NCBI RefSeq assembly: GCF_014303735.1
Contig: NZ_CP060296.1
Location: forward strand, 2,739,501 to 2,803,500
Source: Variovorax sp. PAMC28562
GTDB lineage: Bacteria; Pseudomonadota; Gammaproteobacteria; Burkholderiales; Burkholderiaceae_C
Direction: 5' to 3'
Length of the DNA stretch: 64,000 nucleotides
In this document: piece after piece, positions 52,352 through 61,601 of the stretch
How the letters are laid out: each line of letters begins with the position of its first letter
How positions within the stretch are numbered: the stretch's first letter is position 1
Notes under the pieces: model-generated
Seen by the model: the letters and a program-made list of their open reading frames with translations, nothing else
Database searches by the model: none
What the model was told of the DNA's origin: nothing
Position numbers and translations under genes: made by a program

Positions 52352-53687
52352 CGCTGGTCACTTTCAAATCTAATAAGGAATGCAAATCATGAGATTTAAT
52401 GTTTATGCCATCGATTATTTGCCGCACAAGCGCCTGTAAATCAATTTTTTCTGCCTCTGCATCCATTAGCATACGTTCGGCGACATTCGCCGGTAAATTG
52501 GGCGAAGCCAACTTGGCAAATTTTCGTTCGACAAACCACCGATTGTGGCTTACTCCCAGCTCGGCAAGTGTTATCAAGCAGTGTGCCTGTAGAGCAACAC
52601 CTGCTCTATTAAATAGAACTTCGATCCTATCCGCAAGAACATCGCAATAATCAAAATCATGAGATTGATCGCGCACGAACGATGAAAACTCCGAGCCAAT
52701 CGCATTCAGTAACTCGGAAGAAGAATCTGCGAGCTCAACGATCCGGGCAGCACTAAAAGCGGTAAAAATGTTCCTCAAATTTACTGCGGTTCGGTTGCTA
52801 TCTTCGGCGTAAGCATAAACTCTATCCCATTCATTGTCCGTGAGTGGAGTATCGCGTTTTAAAAGATCGGAAATTTCTTTTTCATCATTGCTTGTAAAAA
52901 TAATTGTTTGATTATTTAACGCTTGATACAGATCGGCACGAAGACTTGGAATATCGGAATAGCGACGGCCAGGGTTTGTCTTGGTGCATTTCTCAACGAT
53001 TTTTCGACACGGCCCACCTACCGTTTGTTCTAGATAAGGTGTCCGATTGCCACCGTCGAATATGTCATGAAGAATTGCACCAAACGAGTATATATCTGCA
53101 GCAGAAGTGGCGTGCTTGAATCTTCTGATCAATTCCGGGGCTGCATATATCGGCGTGCCACCGCCATGCCCCGTTTGAGTTAGCGTTGTAGTATCAGATG
53201 CAAGAGCCGAAATTAGGCCGAAATCAGATATTGCATAAAATTCATTGCCGTCTTCATCGAGAAATTGCAATACATTTACAGGCTTTAAGTCCCTGTGCAC
53301 TATTCCATGCTTATGAATATCTTCTAAGCCTGCCAAGACGTCAAACAGCGCATCGGTTGGGTCGCCCACTGATTGTCTAATCAAGTCTATTTTTTCTTTT
53401 AGAGTTCCGTTGGCTAATGGCATTACAAACCATGGCTCATCGGCATCTAAGTCGTGATCAAGGATTTTAACGACGTTTTTGCTATTGATTTGACTTTGAT
53501 ATTTTACTTCTCTCCGAAATCTGGCTTTAACGCTGTCTAAGCTAAAAACTCCTTTATCAATAGCGATTTGGAGTTCATTTCCGGGTAAAAATTGTTTTAA
53601 GGCCAAATGTTGATGTGTCTCATCTTCTACTTCCCAGACACATCCAAATCCACCGCGGCCAAGTTCTTTAATTTTGGTGTAGCTCAT
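52335..53687 (-). CDS. Soluble eukaryotic-type Ser/Thr protein kinase with a C-terminal helical domain
   Basis: 450 residues. Kinase domain 1-260: glycine loop ELGRGGFGCVWEV, Lys31, Glu60, HRDLKPVN (131-138), DFG (155-157), APE (183-185). All catalytic residues are present. Residues about 265-450 form an all-helical region with no recognised family (DTPLTDNEWDRVYAYAED..., FNRAGVALQAHCLITLAEL). No transmembrane helix or PASTA repeats, so it is cytoplasmic. AT-rich codon use. Lies 4 nt after glnS and overlaps the phosphatase. Substrates are not encoded nearby. Confidence 0.92.
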   Translation of the reverse strand: MSYTKIKELGRGGFGCVWEVEDETHQHLALKQFLPGNELQIAIDKGVFSLDSVKARFRREVKYQSQINSKNVVKILDHDLDADEPWFVMPLANGTLKEKIDLIRQSVGDPTDALFDVLAGLEDIHKHGIVHRDLKPVNVLQFLDEDGNEFYAISDFGLISALASDTTTLTQTGHGGGTPIYAAPELIRRFKHATSAADIYSFGAILHDIFDGGNRTPYLEQTVGGPCRKIVEKCTKTNPGRRYSDIPSLRADLYQALNNQTIIFTSNDEKEISDLLKRDTPLTDNEWDRVYAYAEDSNRTAVNLRNIFTAFSAARIVELADSSSELLNAIGSEFSSFVRDQSHDFDYCDVLADRIEVLFNRAGVALQAHCLITLAELGVSHNRWFVERKFAKLASPNLPANVAERMLMDAEAEKIDLQALVRQIIDGINIKSHDLHSLLDLKVTSDASSD

Positions 53688-53691
53688 GAAG

Positions 53692-55542
<1,851 letters not shown>

Positions 55543-55682
55543 CGCGTCATTTTAGAGGGGGGTGCTTGCGAGAAACATTTAGCAACGTTCTTCACATGAC
55601 CGAGTACACCGACTTTGCACGGAGCGCGTTGAATACACACATCGGGCGTTCGTCGTGAACGTGTCCTTACCAGGAGTCCACC

Positions 55683-56027
55683 ATGAGTCTCAACCGTTCC
55701 ACCTTCCTCAAGTTCGCTGCTGCTGCGGCTGTCGCAGCGGGCGCGCTGTTCGCAGGCTCCGCCGCAAATGCTGGCGTTTCGGTCGGCATCAACCTGCCGG
55801 GCCTGGCGATTGGCGTAGCTCCCGGGTATTACGCGCCGGCACCGATGTATGCCGCCCCCGCGCCGGTCTACTACAACGCGCCGCCGCGGTATTACGAGCC
55901 AGCGCCGGTCTATTACCGTCCGGCACCCGTTTATTACAACGCGGCCCCGGTGTACTACGGCCCGGCGCCGGGCTACTACCGCGGTCATGGTCACGGCCAC
56001 GGCCACGGGTACTACCGCGGTTATTGA
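55683..56027 (+). CDS. Exported Tyr/Pro repeat protein
   Basis: 114 residues. Signal peptide with cleavage near ANA-GV. The mature part is a series of PAPVYY/PAPGYY-type repeats (about seven), then a Gly-His stretch GHGHGHGHGYYRGY. The ATG at 55683 has AGGAG upstream. Extracellular or outer-membrane bound by composition; Tyr-rich repeats may cross-link or bind glycan or metal, all inference. A terminator follows at 56048. Confidence 0.75.
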   Translation: MSLNRSTFLKFAAAAAVAAGALFAGSAANAGVSVGINLPGLAIGVAPGYYAPAPMYAAPAPVYYNAPPRYYEPAPVYYRPAPVYYNAAPVYYGPAPGYYRGHGHGHGHGYYRGY

Positions 56028-56047
56028 TCCAAGGCTGATTCACACTG

Positions 56048-56079
56048 AAGCCGACCTTCAAAAGAAGGTCGGCTTTTTT
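56048..56079 (+). terminator. Rho-independent terminator
   Basis: A 12-bp perfect stem AAGCCGACCTTC/GAAGGTCGGCTT with loop AAA is followed by a run of T at 56074-56079. It ends the repeat-protein transcript. The opposite strand lacks a T-run after the stem, so it works mainly on the plus strand. Confidence 0.93.
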
Positions 56080-56127
56080 GTTGCTTGAACGGGGCCGAGC
56101 AGACCGAACAGGCTGCCCCGCAGCGGC

Positions 56128-57048
56128 TTACATCGCGCGAAACAGGTGGGCGTAGAGGCGGCTGACCGCGATGTTCTCCGGGCGACCTCGCAACAGCAGA
56201 TGCAGCTTGCCGGCTTCGTCGCGGTGCACCGAATCGACGGCATCGCTGCGCACGACGACTGCCCGATGCACCTGCCAGAACATGTTGGCGTCGAGCTGCG
56301 GCATCAATTGCTTCAGCGGCGTGCGGATCAAATATTCGTGCGCCGCAGTGAGCACGCGAACGTATTTGTCGGCCGCCTCGAAGTACAGCACCTCGTCCAT
56401 CGGCACCATGCGGACAGTGGCGCCGCCCGCGTCGCTTGCGGCGATGAATTTGAGCGGGGCGACGGCCGATGGGGCGGTCGATCCTGCGAACGCACCCGAT
56501 AACGTGCCCGGCAGCGTGCTGGGTGAGAGCAACCCCGCCGGCCCGCCAGCGCTGGCGCCTGCGGCAGCGAGCAACTGACGCCATTGCGCCAAGGTCTGTT
56601 CGAGCGCGGTGGTTTGCTGCGGCGCGACGGATTCGGCCGGGCTGTGCGTTGCCGTCGACATCGCCACCGCCTGCTTCAGTCGCGCTACCGTCTTGCGCAG
56701 CCGATCGCCCTGAACCGGCTTCAACACGTAGTCGATGGCCTGCGCCTCGAACGCGCGTGTCGCGTACTCGTCGTAGGCCGTGACGAACACGAGCTGCGGC
56801 ATCGGTGCTTCGTCGGTCGGCCACGTGTCCGCCAGTTCGGCCGCGGCGCCGAGGCCGTCGAGGCCCGGCATGCGGATGTCGAAGAACAGGATTTGTGGCA
56901 ACAAGCGCAGTGCTTCATTGACCGCGCTGCGGCCGTCGCCGACGATGGAGACCACGTCGAGTTCGGGCCAGGCGGCGGCCAGCTCAGCGCGCAGTGCCTG
57001 GGCCAGCAGGGGTTCGTCTTCGGCGATGAGGGCTGTCGGATTCGGCAT
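56128..57048 (-). CDS. LytTR family response regulator
   Basis: 306 residues. Receiver domain 1-125 with Asp57 (ILFFDIRMPGLDG), Thr90 and Lys110 (DYVLKPVQ). A long Ala/Ser/Pro-rich linker (about 126-195) leads to the LytTR DNA-binding domain (200-300) with KYVRVLTAAHEYLIRTPL and FWQVHRAVVVRSDAVDSV. Partner of the LytS-type kinase at 57780; the two are separated by a toxin-antitoxin pair. The target is unknown. Confidence 0.93.
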   Translation of the reverse strand: MPNPTALIAEDEPLLAQALRAELAAAWPELDVVSIVGDGRSAVNEALRLLPQILFFDIRMPGLDGLGAAAELADTWPTDEAPMPQLVFVTAYDEYATRAFEAQAIDYVLKPVQGDRLRKTVARLKQAVAMSTATHSPAESVAPQQTTALEQTLAQWRQLLAAAGASAGGPAGLLSPSTLPGTLSGAFAGSTAPSAVAPLKFIAASDAGGATVRMVPMDEVLYFEAADKYVRVLTAAHEYLIRTPLKQLMPQLDANMFWQVHRAVVVRSDAVDSVHRDEAGKLHLLLRGRPENIAVSRLYAHLFRAM

Positions 57049-57082
57049 GGCTTCAATGTCCTGACGCAGTCATGTCGCACCT

Positions 57083-57463
57083 TCAAAGTTGTTGTGCGCC
57101 CGCGAGCTTGGCAAGCCCTTTGTCGAAGGTGCCCAGCGGTGTGTGGCCCGCCTTTCGGGCAATCTCCAGCACCAGGCAATCGGAGAAGCCCAAAGCTGGT
57201 TTGCGCTTGAAATTCTGCAAAGCTGCAGCGACCGTATCGGCCTCTTGCAAAGTCAACGTTTTGTGTTCCAGCAAAATTTCAAGAGCCGCCGCGAGTTGCA
57301 CAGGGGTTCGGTCGTAAACCGATTCCAGCACCCACATCGTCTCAGCCAGCACTAGCTGCGATATCCATGCGTTGCCGTCGACGAACATCTCCGCAAGCTT
57401 CACCTGCCGAGCGTCGTCTCGCACAAGGAGCCGCACGAGCACATTGGTATCAATCGCCCGCAT
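57083..57463 (-). CDS. PIN domain toxin (VapC-like)
   Basis: 126 residues of the PIN ribonuclease fold. The acidic residues are in AIDTNVLVR (Asp5), VLAETMW, GFSDCLV and GTFDKGL. Typical length for VapC. Start 57463 overlaps the antitoxin gene by 14 nt, so it is translated after it. The gene precedes the response regulator by 34 bp. Confidence 0.92.
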   Translation of the reverse strand: MRAIDTNVLVRLLVRDDARQVKLAEMFVDGNAWISQLVLAETMWVLESVYDRTPVQLAAALEILLEHKTLTLQEADTVAAALQNFKRKPALGFSDCLVLEIARKAGHTPLGTFDKGLAKLAGAQQL

Positions 57464-57719
57464 GGCGGCGTTTCATGCGCTGGCGGATGCCTTGCTTCAA
57501 ATCGTCCAGCGACTTCACCTGGACGGGTGTGGCACCTTCAGGAAACAACGCGTCGTGAACTGCCTGGGAATCGTGGCGAGTGGCGCGCTTCACGACGATG
57601 CGGCCCTTCTCTTCGACCCATTCGAGCACGGTGCCGGGCGTCAGGCCCAAGGCGCGCCTGACCGCGGCCGGGACGGAAACCTGGCCCTGCGAGGTGAGTT
57701 TGGTATGGGCATGAATCAT
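57450..57719 (-). CDS. AbrB/SpoVT-type antitoxin (VapB-like)
   Basis: 89 residues. SQGQVSVPAAVRRALGLTPGTVLEWVEEKGRIVV is the swapped-hairpin AbrB/MazE DNA-binding fold. The C-terminal 45 residues (SLDDLKQGIRQRMKRRH) would bind the PIN toxin. It represses its own promoter in related systems; the 60-bp gap upstream contains an AATAAGAAACG stretch but no sure operator. Confidence 0.92.
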   Translation of the reverse strand: MIHAHTKLTSQGQVSVPAAVRRALGLTPGTVLEWVEEKGRIVVKRATRHDSQAVHDALFPEGATPVQVKSLDDLKQGIRQRMKRRHAGD

Positions 57720-57779
57720 GCTTGCAAGACTATCACATTACCGGGGTAATAAGAAACGTAGCTTCGCAACCTGACGGCG

Positions 57780-58838
57780 CTAAATCGGAAACGTCACCAC
57801 CGCACGCGTACCACCGTCTGCAGCCGCAGCCATCTCGAGTCCACCCCGCGCGCCGTACACCGTCGCGAGCCGCTCGCGCACTTGCGCGAGCCCGAAGCCG
57901 CTGCCTTCCGATGGCGGCGCCGCGCCCAGCCCGACACCGGTGTCGCGCACCTCGATGGCGATCTGCAGCTTGCCGGCGCTGGCTTTGCTTTCGCGACGTG
58001 CGCGCACGACGATCTCGCCGCCCTCGACTTGCGGCTCCAGCCCATGCCGGATGCTGTTTTCGACCAGCGGCTGCAGCAACAGCGGCGGCACCGGAACGTC
58101 GCGCAAATCGTCGGGCAGCTCCAGCGTGTAGCGAAGGCGCGGGCCCATGCGAATCGACATCAGCTCCAGATAGTCGCGCAGCCGCTCGAACTCGGCCGAC
58201 AGCGGATGGGCCACCGAACGCGAGCCGCTCAAGGTCACCCGCAGATAGCCGTTGAGGTGGTCGAGCATCTGCACCGCACGCGGCGGGTCGAGCGTGATGA
58301 GCACGCGCAAATTGGCCAGCGTGTTGAAGAGCATGTGCGGCTCGAGCTGCGTTTCGAGCAGCTTGAGCTTGGCTTCGCTGGCATCGCGTTCAGCGGCGTT
58401 TCTTTCGCCGATGAGCGCTGCCGCCTTGCCGCGCGCGAAAAAGTAGAAGGTGCCGATGGCGCCCGCCACCAACGTGATGGCAAGGCTGATGCGGCTGTCT
58501 TGCGGCGACTGCTGCACGCCGTCGCCGAACAGCAGGTCGCCCAGCGGATCGCCGAAGAAAAAACCGGAGGCAATGCCGATGGCGGCGAGCAGTGGACCGC
58601 GCCATCCCTTGGGCCAGCCGTGGCCACCCGCACTGTCGCGATGGCAATTGCGTTCGTCGACGACATGGCGGCCGAAGTCGATGACCGCCCAGGTGATGGT
58701 GCCAACAGCCAGCGAGTAGCCCAGCTGAACCAGGTAGCTCTTGCGCGGCCAGATCGCGGTGGTCAGCACGGCGATGACGCTGCAAAACGCCACCACCTGA
58801 AGGTAGTGGCGCAATAGGTTGCGCCATTGGATGTTCAT
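57780..58838 (-). CDS. LytS-type sensor histidine kinase
   Basis: 352 residues. Four hydrophobic helices at 10-30, 38-55, 83-95 and 118-135 form the sensor. The His kinase motif QLEPHMLFNTLANLRVL (His168), LVENSIRHGLE and DTGVGLG identify the HisKA_7TM/LytS branch (AlgZ-like). Start ATG 58838; the frame extends to 59024 without homology. It should phosphorylate the LytTR regulator 56128-57048. The TA pair between them may be a later insertion. Confidence 0.92.
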   Translation of the reverse strand: MNIQWRNLLRHYLQVVAFCSVIAVLTTAIWPRKSYLVQLGYSLAVGTITWAVIDFGRHVVDERNCHRDSAGGHGWPKGWRGPLLAAIGIASGFFFGDPLGDLLFGDGVQQSPQDSRISLAITLVAGAIGTFYFFARGKAAALIGERNAAERDASEAKLKLLETQLEPHMLFNTLANLRVLITLDPPRAVQMLDHLNGYLRVTLSGSRSVAHPLSAEFERLRDYLELMSIRMGPRLRYTLELPDDLRDVPVPPLLLQPLVENSIRHGLEPQVEGGEIVVRARRESKASAGKLQIAIEVRDTGVGLGAAPPSEGSGFGLAQVRERLATVYGARGGLEMAAAADGGTRAVVTFPI

Positions 58839-58870
58839 GGCGACAGATTCTGTGCGAAGAAGGCCCCGGC

Positions 58871-59194
58871 TCACCACAGGTCGCCGCGCGGCGTGCCCGA
58901 CAGCCGGGTGCGTTCTTTCTCGACCATGCGTTCCATCAAGGCGCCGCCGTGCGGCAAGGCCCAGACCGAGACGCCATGCATGGCCAGGCCCACACCCCAT
59001 CCGAGCAGCGGATAGAGCGCCCAAAAACGACCGGTGAGGAGCGACAGCGTGATGAGCCCGAGGTTGACGATGGTAAAGATCGTCGCGTGGGCGAACCAGC
59101 CCATCTTGGCCTTGGCGCGGCGTCGTGCGAGCTGGTCGATGCGGCCGGCCGCGGTGGCTCGGGTGGCGTCGTTGAAGTGGGCGGCAGCAGACAT
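58871..59194 (-). CDS. 2TM domain protein
   Basis: 107 residues. The 2TM domain comprises RRRAKAKMGWFAHATIFTIVNLGLITLSLL and the second helix WALYPLLGWGVGLAMHGVSVWAL. GGAG ribosome site before ATG 59194. Small membrane proteins of this domain often lie by LytTR/LytS systems, as here, or are fused to them, so a role in sensing is suggested. Confidence 0.87.
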   Translation of the reverse strand: MSAAAHFNDATRATAAGRIDQLARRRAKAKMGWFAHATIFTIVNLGLITLSLLTGRFWALYPLLGWGVGLAMHGVSVWALPHGGALMERMVEKERTRLSGTPRGDLW

Positions 59195-59264
59195 GGTGTG
59201 TCTCCTCGATCTGAGTGGGTGGATGGCTGAATGGGTGAAGGGGCAGTGGGCTGGGTTCGACAGA

Positions 59265-59792
59265 TCAGGCGGCGCTGGCCACTCCGCGGTCGGTGCGGAT
59301 CGCCAGCTTCCACAAGCGGGCGGCGCGGCCGACGAAGATGCCGGTAAAGGTGCCATACACCGCGCTGATACCGACCGCCACAGGCGTCTGATGGGCCAGC
59401 TCCGGGTGCATCGACAGGCTGACGCCGACAACGTACTTGGTGAAGAAGATGCCCATCATGAGCATCAGCGGCACGGCGCTGCCGGCCACGTCGAATGCAC
59501 GGGTCTCGGCGTTGTAGCGGGTGTTGGCGTGCAGTGGCTGGCGGATCGATACGGCGAGCAGTACTGCTGCTGCGGCGGCCCAGGCGAGCAGCGCAGCCGG
59601 GCCAGCTGTGTTCGATGCGCCGAAGGCCGACGCCACGCCGTAGACCGCGAGGCCCGTCATGGCGACCGGCATGACCGTGACCTTGACGAGGCTCACGCGG
59701 CCCGACATCAGCTGCTTGCAGCCGAGCCAGACCAGCAGCACGAAGAGGCCGAAAACCCAACGTGGGGTGTGAGTGACGATTTGCAGCAGCAT
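59265..59792 (-). CDS. DUF6622-type hypothetical membrane protein
   Basis: 175 residues with four to five helices starting MLLQIVTHTPRWVFGLFVLLVWLG. ATG 59792 has CCGGAG upstream. A cytoplasmic loop contains the ANTRYNAETRAFDVAG stretch. Fits small DUF6622 family membrane proteins of unknown function. Probably in the same transcript as the 2TM and LytS genes. Confidence 0.75.
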   Translation of the reverse strand: MLLQIVTHTPRWVFGLFVLLVWLGCKQLMSGRVSLVKVTVMPVAMTGLAVYGVASAFGASNTAGPAALLAWAAAAAVLLAVSIRQPLHANTRYNAETRAFDVAGSAVPLMLMMGIFFTKYVVGVSLSMHPELAHQTPVAVGISAVYGTFTGIFVGRAARLWKLAIRTDRGVASAA

Positions 59793-60041
59793 GGTTTTCT
59801 CCGGAAAAAGCGATGGGGTGACTCTCGTCATTCGTCGCCCGTACGGCGAGCGGTATGCGACGGAACGCAAAAGAGCGGCGCCGGATGCGGGAGAGCGGCG
59901 CAAAACGCGCGGATGGAGCGAAGTGGCTGACACGCCGCATGGGCTTTACCGAACCTTTACGGCACGTCAAGGCGGAGCGATACCATCCTGCGCTGTACTC
60001 CGAGTGCCTCCTCTGAGCCCATTCACGCTGACCGAATCCCG

Positions 60042-61601
60042 ATGGATCCACACACTCCCGCCGAGCCTTTCCCCGCCACCGTGTCGCCTACCCATCCGCC
60101 GGTCCGTCGCCGTCGCTGGGTGGGTGCCGTGCTCGCGATTCTTTTGCTGGTGGCTTTGGGCGGTGGCGCCTGGTACCTGGTCCAGCGCTCGAAGGAGCCG
60201 GCAGCCGGTGCGCCGGGTGCCGGCGGGCGTGGTCCAGGTGGCACCGGTGGACCGGGCGGTGCCGGCGCGAGAGGCCCCGGCGGCCCCGGCGGCGCAGGGG
60301 CGCAAAACACGGTCGGTTTCGCGGTTGCGCGGCAGGCTGACATTCCCATCCAGCTCGACGCGCTCGGCACCGTGCAGCCGCTGTCCAACGTCACGGTGCA
60401 GCCGCAGGTCTCGGGCGTACTGACGGCAGTGCTCTTCAAGGAGGGCCAGATGGTCAAGAAGGGCGACGTGCTCGCCACCATCGATCCGGCGCCGTTCCAG
60501 ATCGCGCTGTCGCAGGCGGCTGGCGCCAGGCAGCGCGATGAAGCCCAGTTGTCGGCAGCAAAAGTCACCTTGGAGCGATACCGCACGCTGCTCGGGCAGG
60601 ACTCGATCGCACGGCAAGACGTCGATACGCAGGCCGCATTGGTCAAGCAGCTCGAAGGCACGGTCACCATCGACCGCGCCAACGAAAGCACCGCCAAGCT
60701 CAACCTGAACTACGCGCGCATCGTCGCGCCGGTGAGTGGCCGGGTCGGTTTGCGGCCGGTCGACGCGGGCAACTACGTGTCGACCGGCAGCACGACCGGC
60801 GTTGCAGTCATCACGCAGCTGTCGCCCATCGACGTGGCGTTCTCCGTGCCGCAGGACCGCGTGCCAGAGATCCAGCAACGGCTCGCGGCTGGCGCCCAAT
60901 TGCCGGCCACGGCGCTCGACCGCACCCGCATCAAGCAACTCGCGACAGGCATGTTCTCGACGCTCGACAACTCGGTCGATACGAACACCGGCACGGTCAA
61001 GTCGAAGGCGCGCTTTGCCAATGCCGACTCGGCCTTGTTCCCTAATCAGTTCGTGAACGTGCGGCTGCTGATGCGCACCATCAGCGCCGCCGTCGTCGTG
61101 CCGGTGACGGCGCTGCGGCATGGTCCCAACGGCGACTACGTCTACGTCATCAACGAAGACAAGACGGTGAGCCAGCGCCCGGTGACGCGCGGCGAATCGA
61201 GCGTCGACAACGTGGCGATCATGTCGGGCCTGAAGTCCGGCGAAGAGGTCGTGACCGAAGGCGGCGACCGGTTGAAGGACGGCGCGCGTGTACAGACCAC
61301 GGTCGATCGTCCGGCGGGTGCGGCATCTGGGGCCGCCAGTGGCCGGCGGCAAGGCACTTCGGCCGCTCCTGTTGCACCGCCCGCCGGTTCGATGGCCACT
61401 CCGATGGCCTCTGGCGGCACGACCGCCACCACCGCCGTCAAGCCGCCCACCGCTGAGGAACGCCAGCGCCTGCTCGATGCGGTCAAGGACAACCCCGAAC
61501 AGCTCGAGCGTCGCAAGCGCCTGCTCGAAGGCATCGACCGCGGCGAACCGGCCGCGCTCGAACGCTGGCAGCGCCTGTCGGAACGCCGGCCGGCGCAATG
61601 A
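60042..61601 (+). CDS. mdtA: RND efflux periplasmic adaptor (MdtA-like) with Gly-rich linker
   Basis: 519 residues, longer than the usual 380-420. One N-terminal helix (RRWVGAVLAILLLVALGGGAWYL) anchors it. Next is a Gly/Pro-rich linker of about 30 residues (GAGGRGPGGTGGPGGAGARG...). The adaptor core has DIPIQLDALGTVQPLSNVTVQPQVSGVL, GDVLATIDPAPFQIAL and KLNLNYARIVAPVSGRVG. A C-terminal extension of about 90 residues is Ala/Thr-rich, then a charged helix (AEERQRLLDAVKDNPEQLERRKRLLEGI). ATGA overlap with the pump gene. Confidence 0.92.
   Translation: MDPHTPAEPFPATVSPTHPPVRRRRWVGAVLAILLLVALGGGAWYLVQRSKEPAAGAPGAGGRGPGGTGGPGGAGARGPGGPGGAGAQNTVGFAVARQADIPIQLDALGTVQPLSNVTVQPQVSGVLTAVLFKEGQMVKKGDVLATIDPAPFQIALSQAAGARQRDEAQLSAAKVTLERYRTLLGQDSIARQDVDTQAALVKQLEGTVTIDRANESTAKLNLNYARIVAPVSGRVGLRPVDAGNYVSTGSTTGVAVITQLSPIDVAFSVPQDRVPEIQQRLAAGAQLPATALDRTRIKQLATGMFSTLDNSVDTNTGTVKSKARFANADSALFPNQFVNVRLLMRTISAAVVVPVTALRHGPNGDYVYVINEDKTVSQRPVTRGESSVDNVAIMSGLKSGEEVVTEGGDRLKDGARVQTTVDRPAGAASGAASGRRQGTSAAPVAPPAGSMATPMASGGTTATTAVKPPTAEERQRLLDAVKDNPEQLERRKRLLEGIDRGEPAALERWQRLSERRPAQ

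Noticed and set aside
55800..56020. Repeated units that could look like a CRISPR array
   Set aside because: They are coding repeats of Tyr/Pro codons in one open frame, with unequal units and no spacers.
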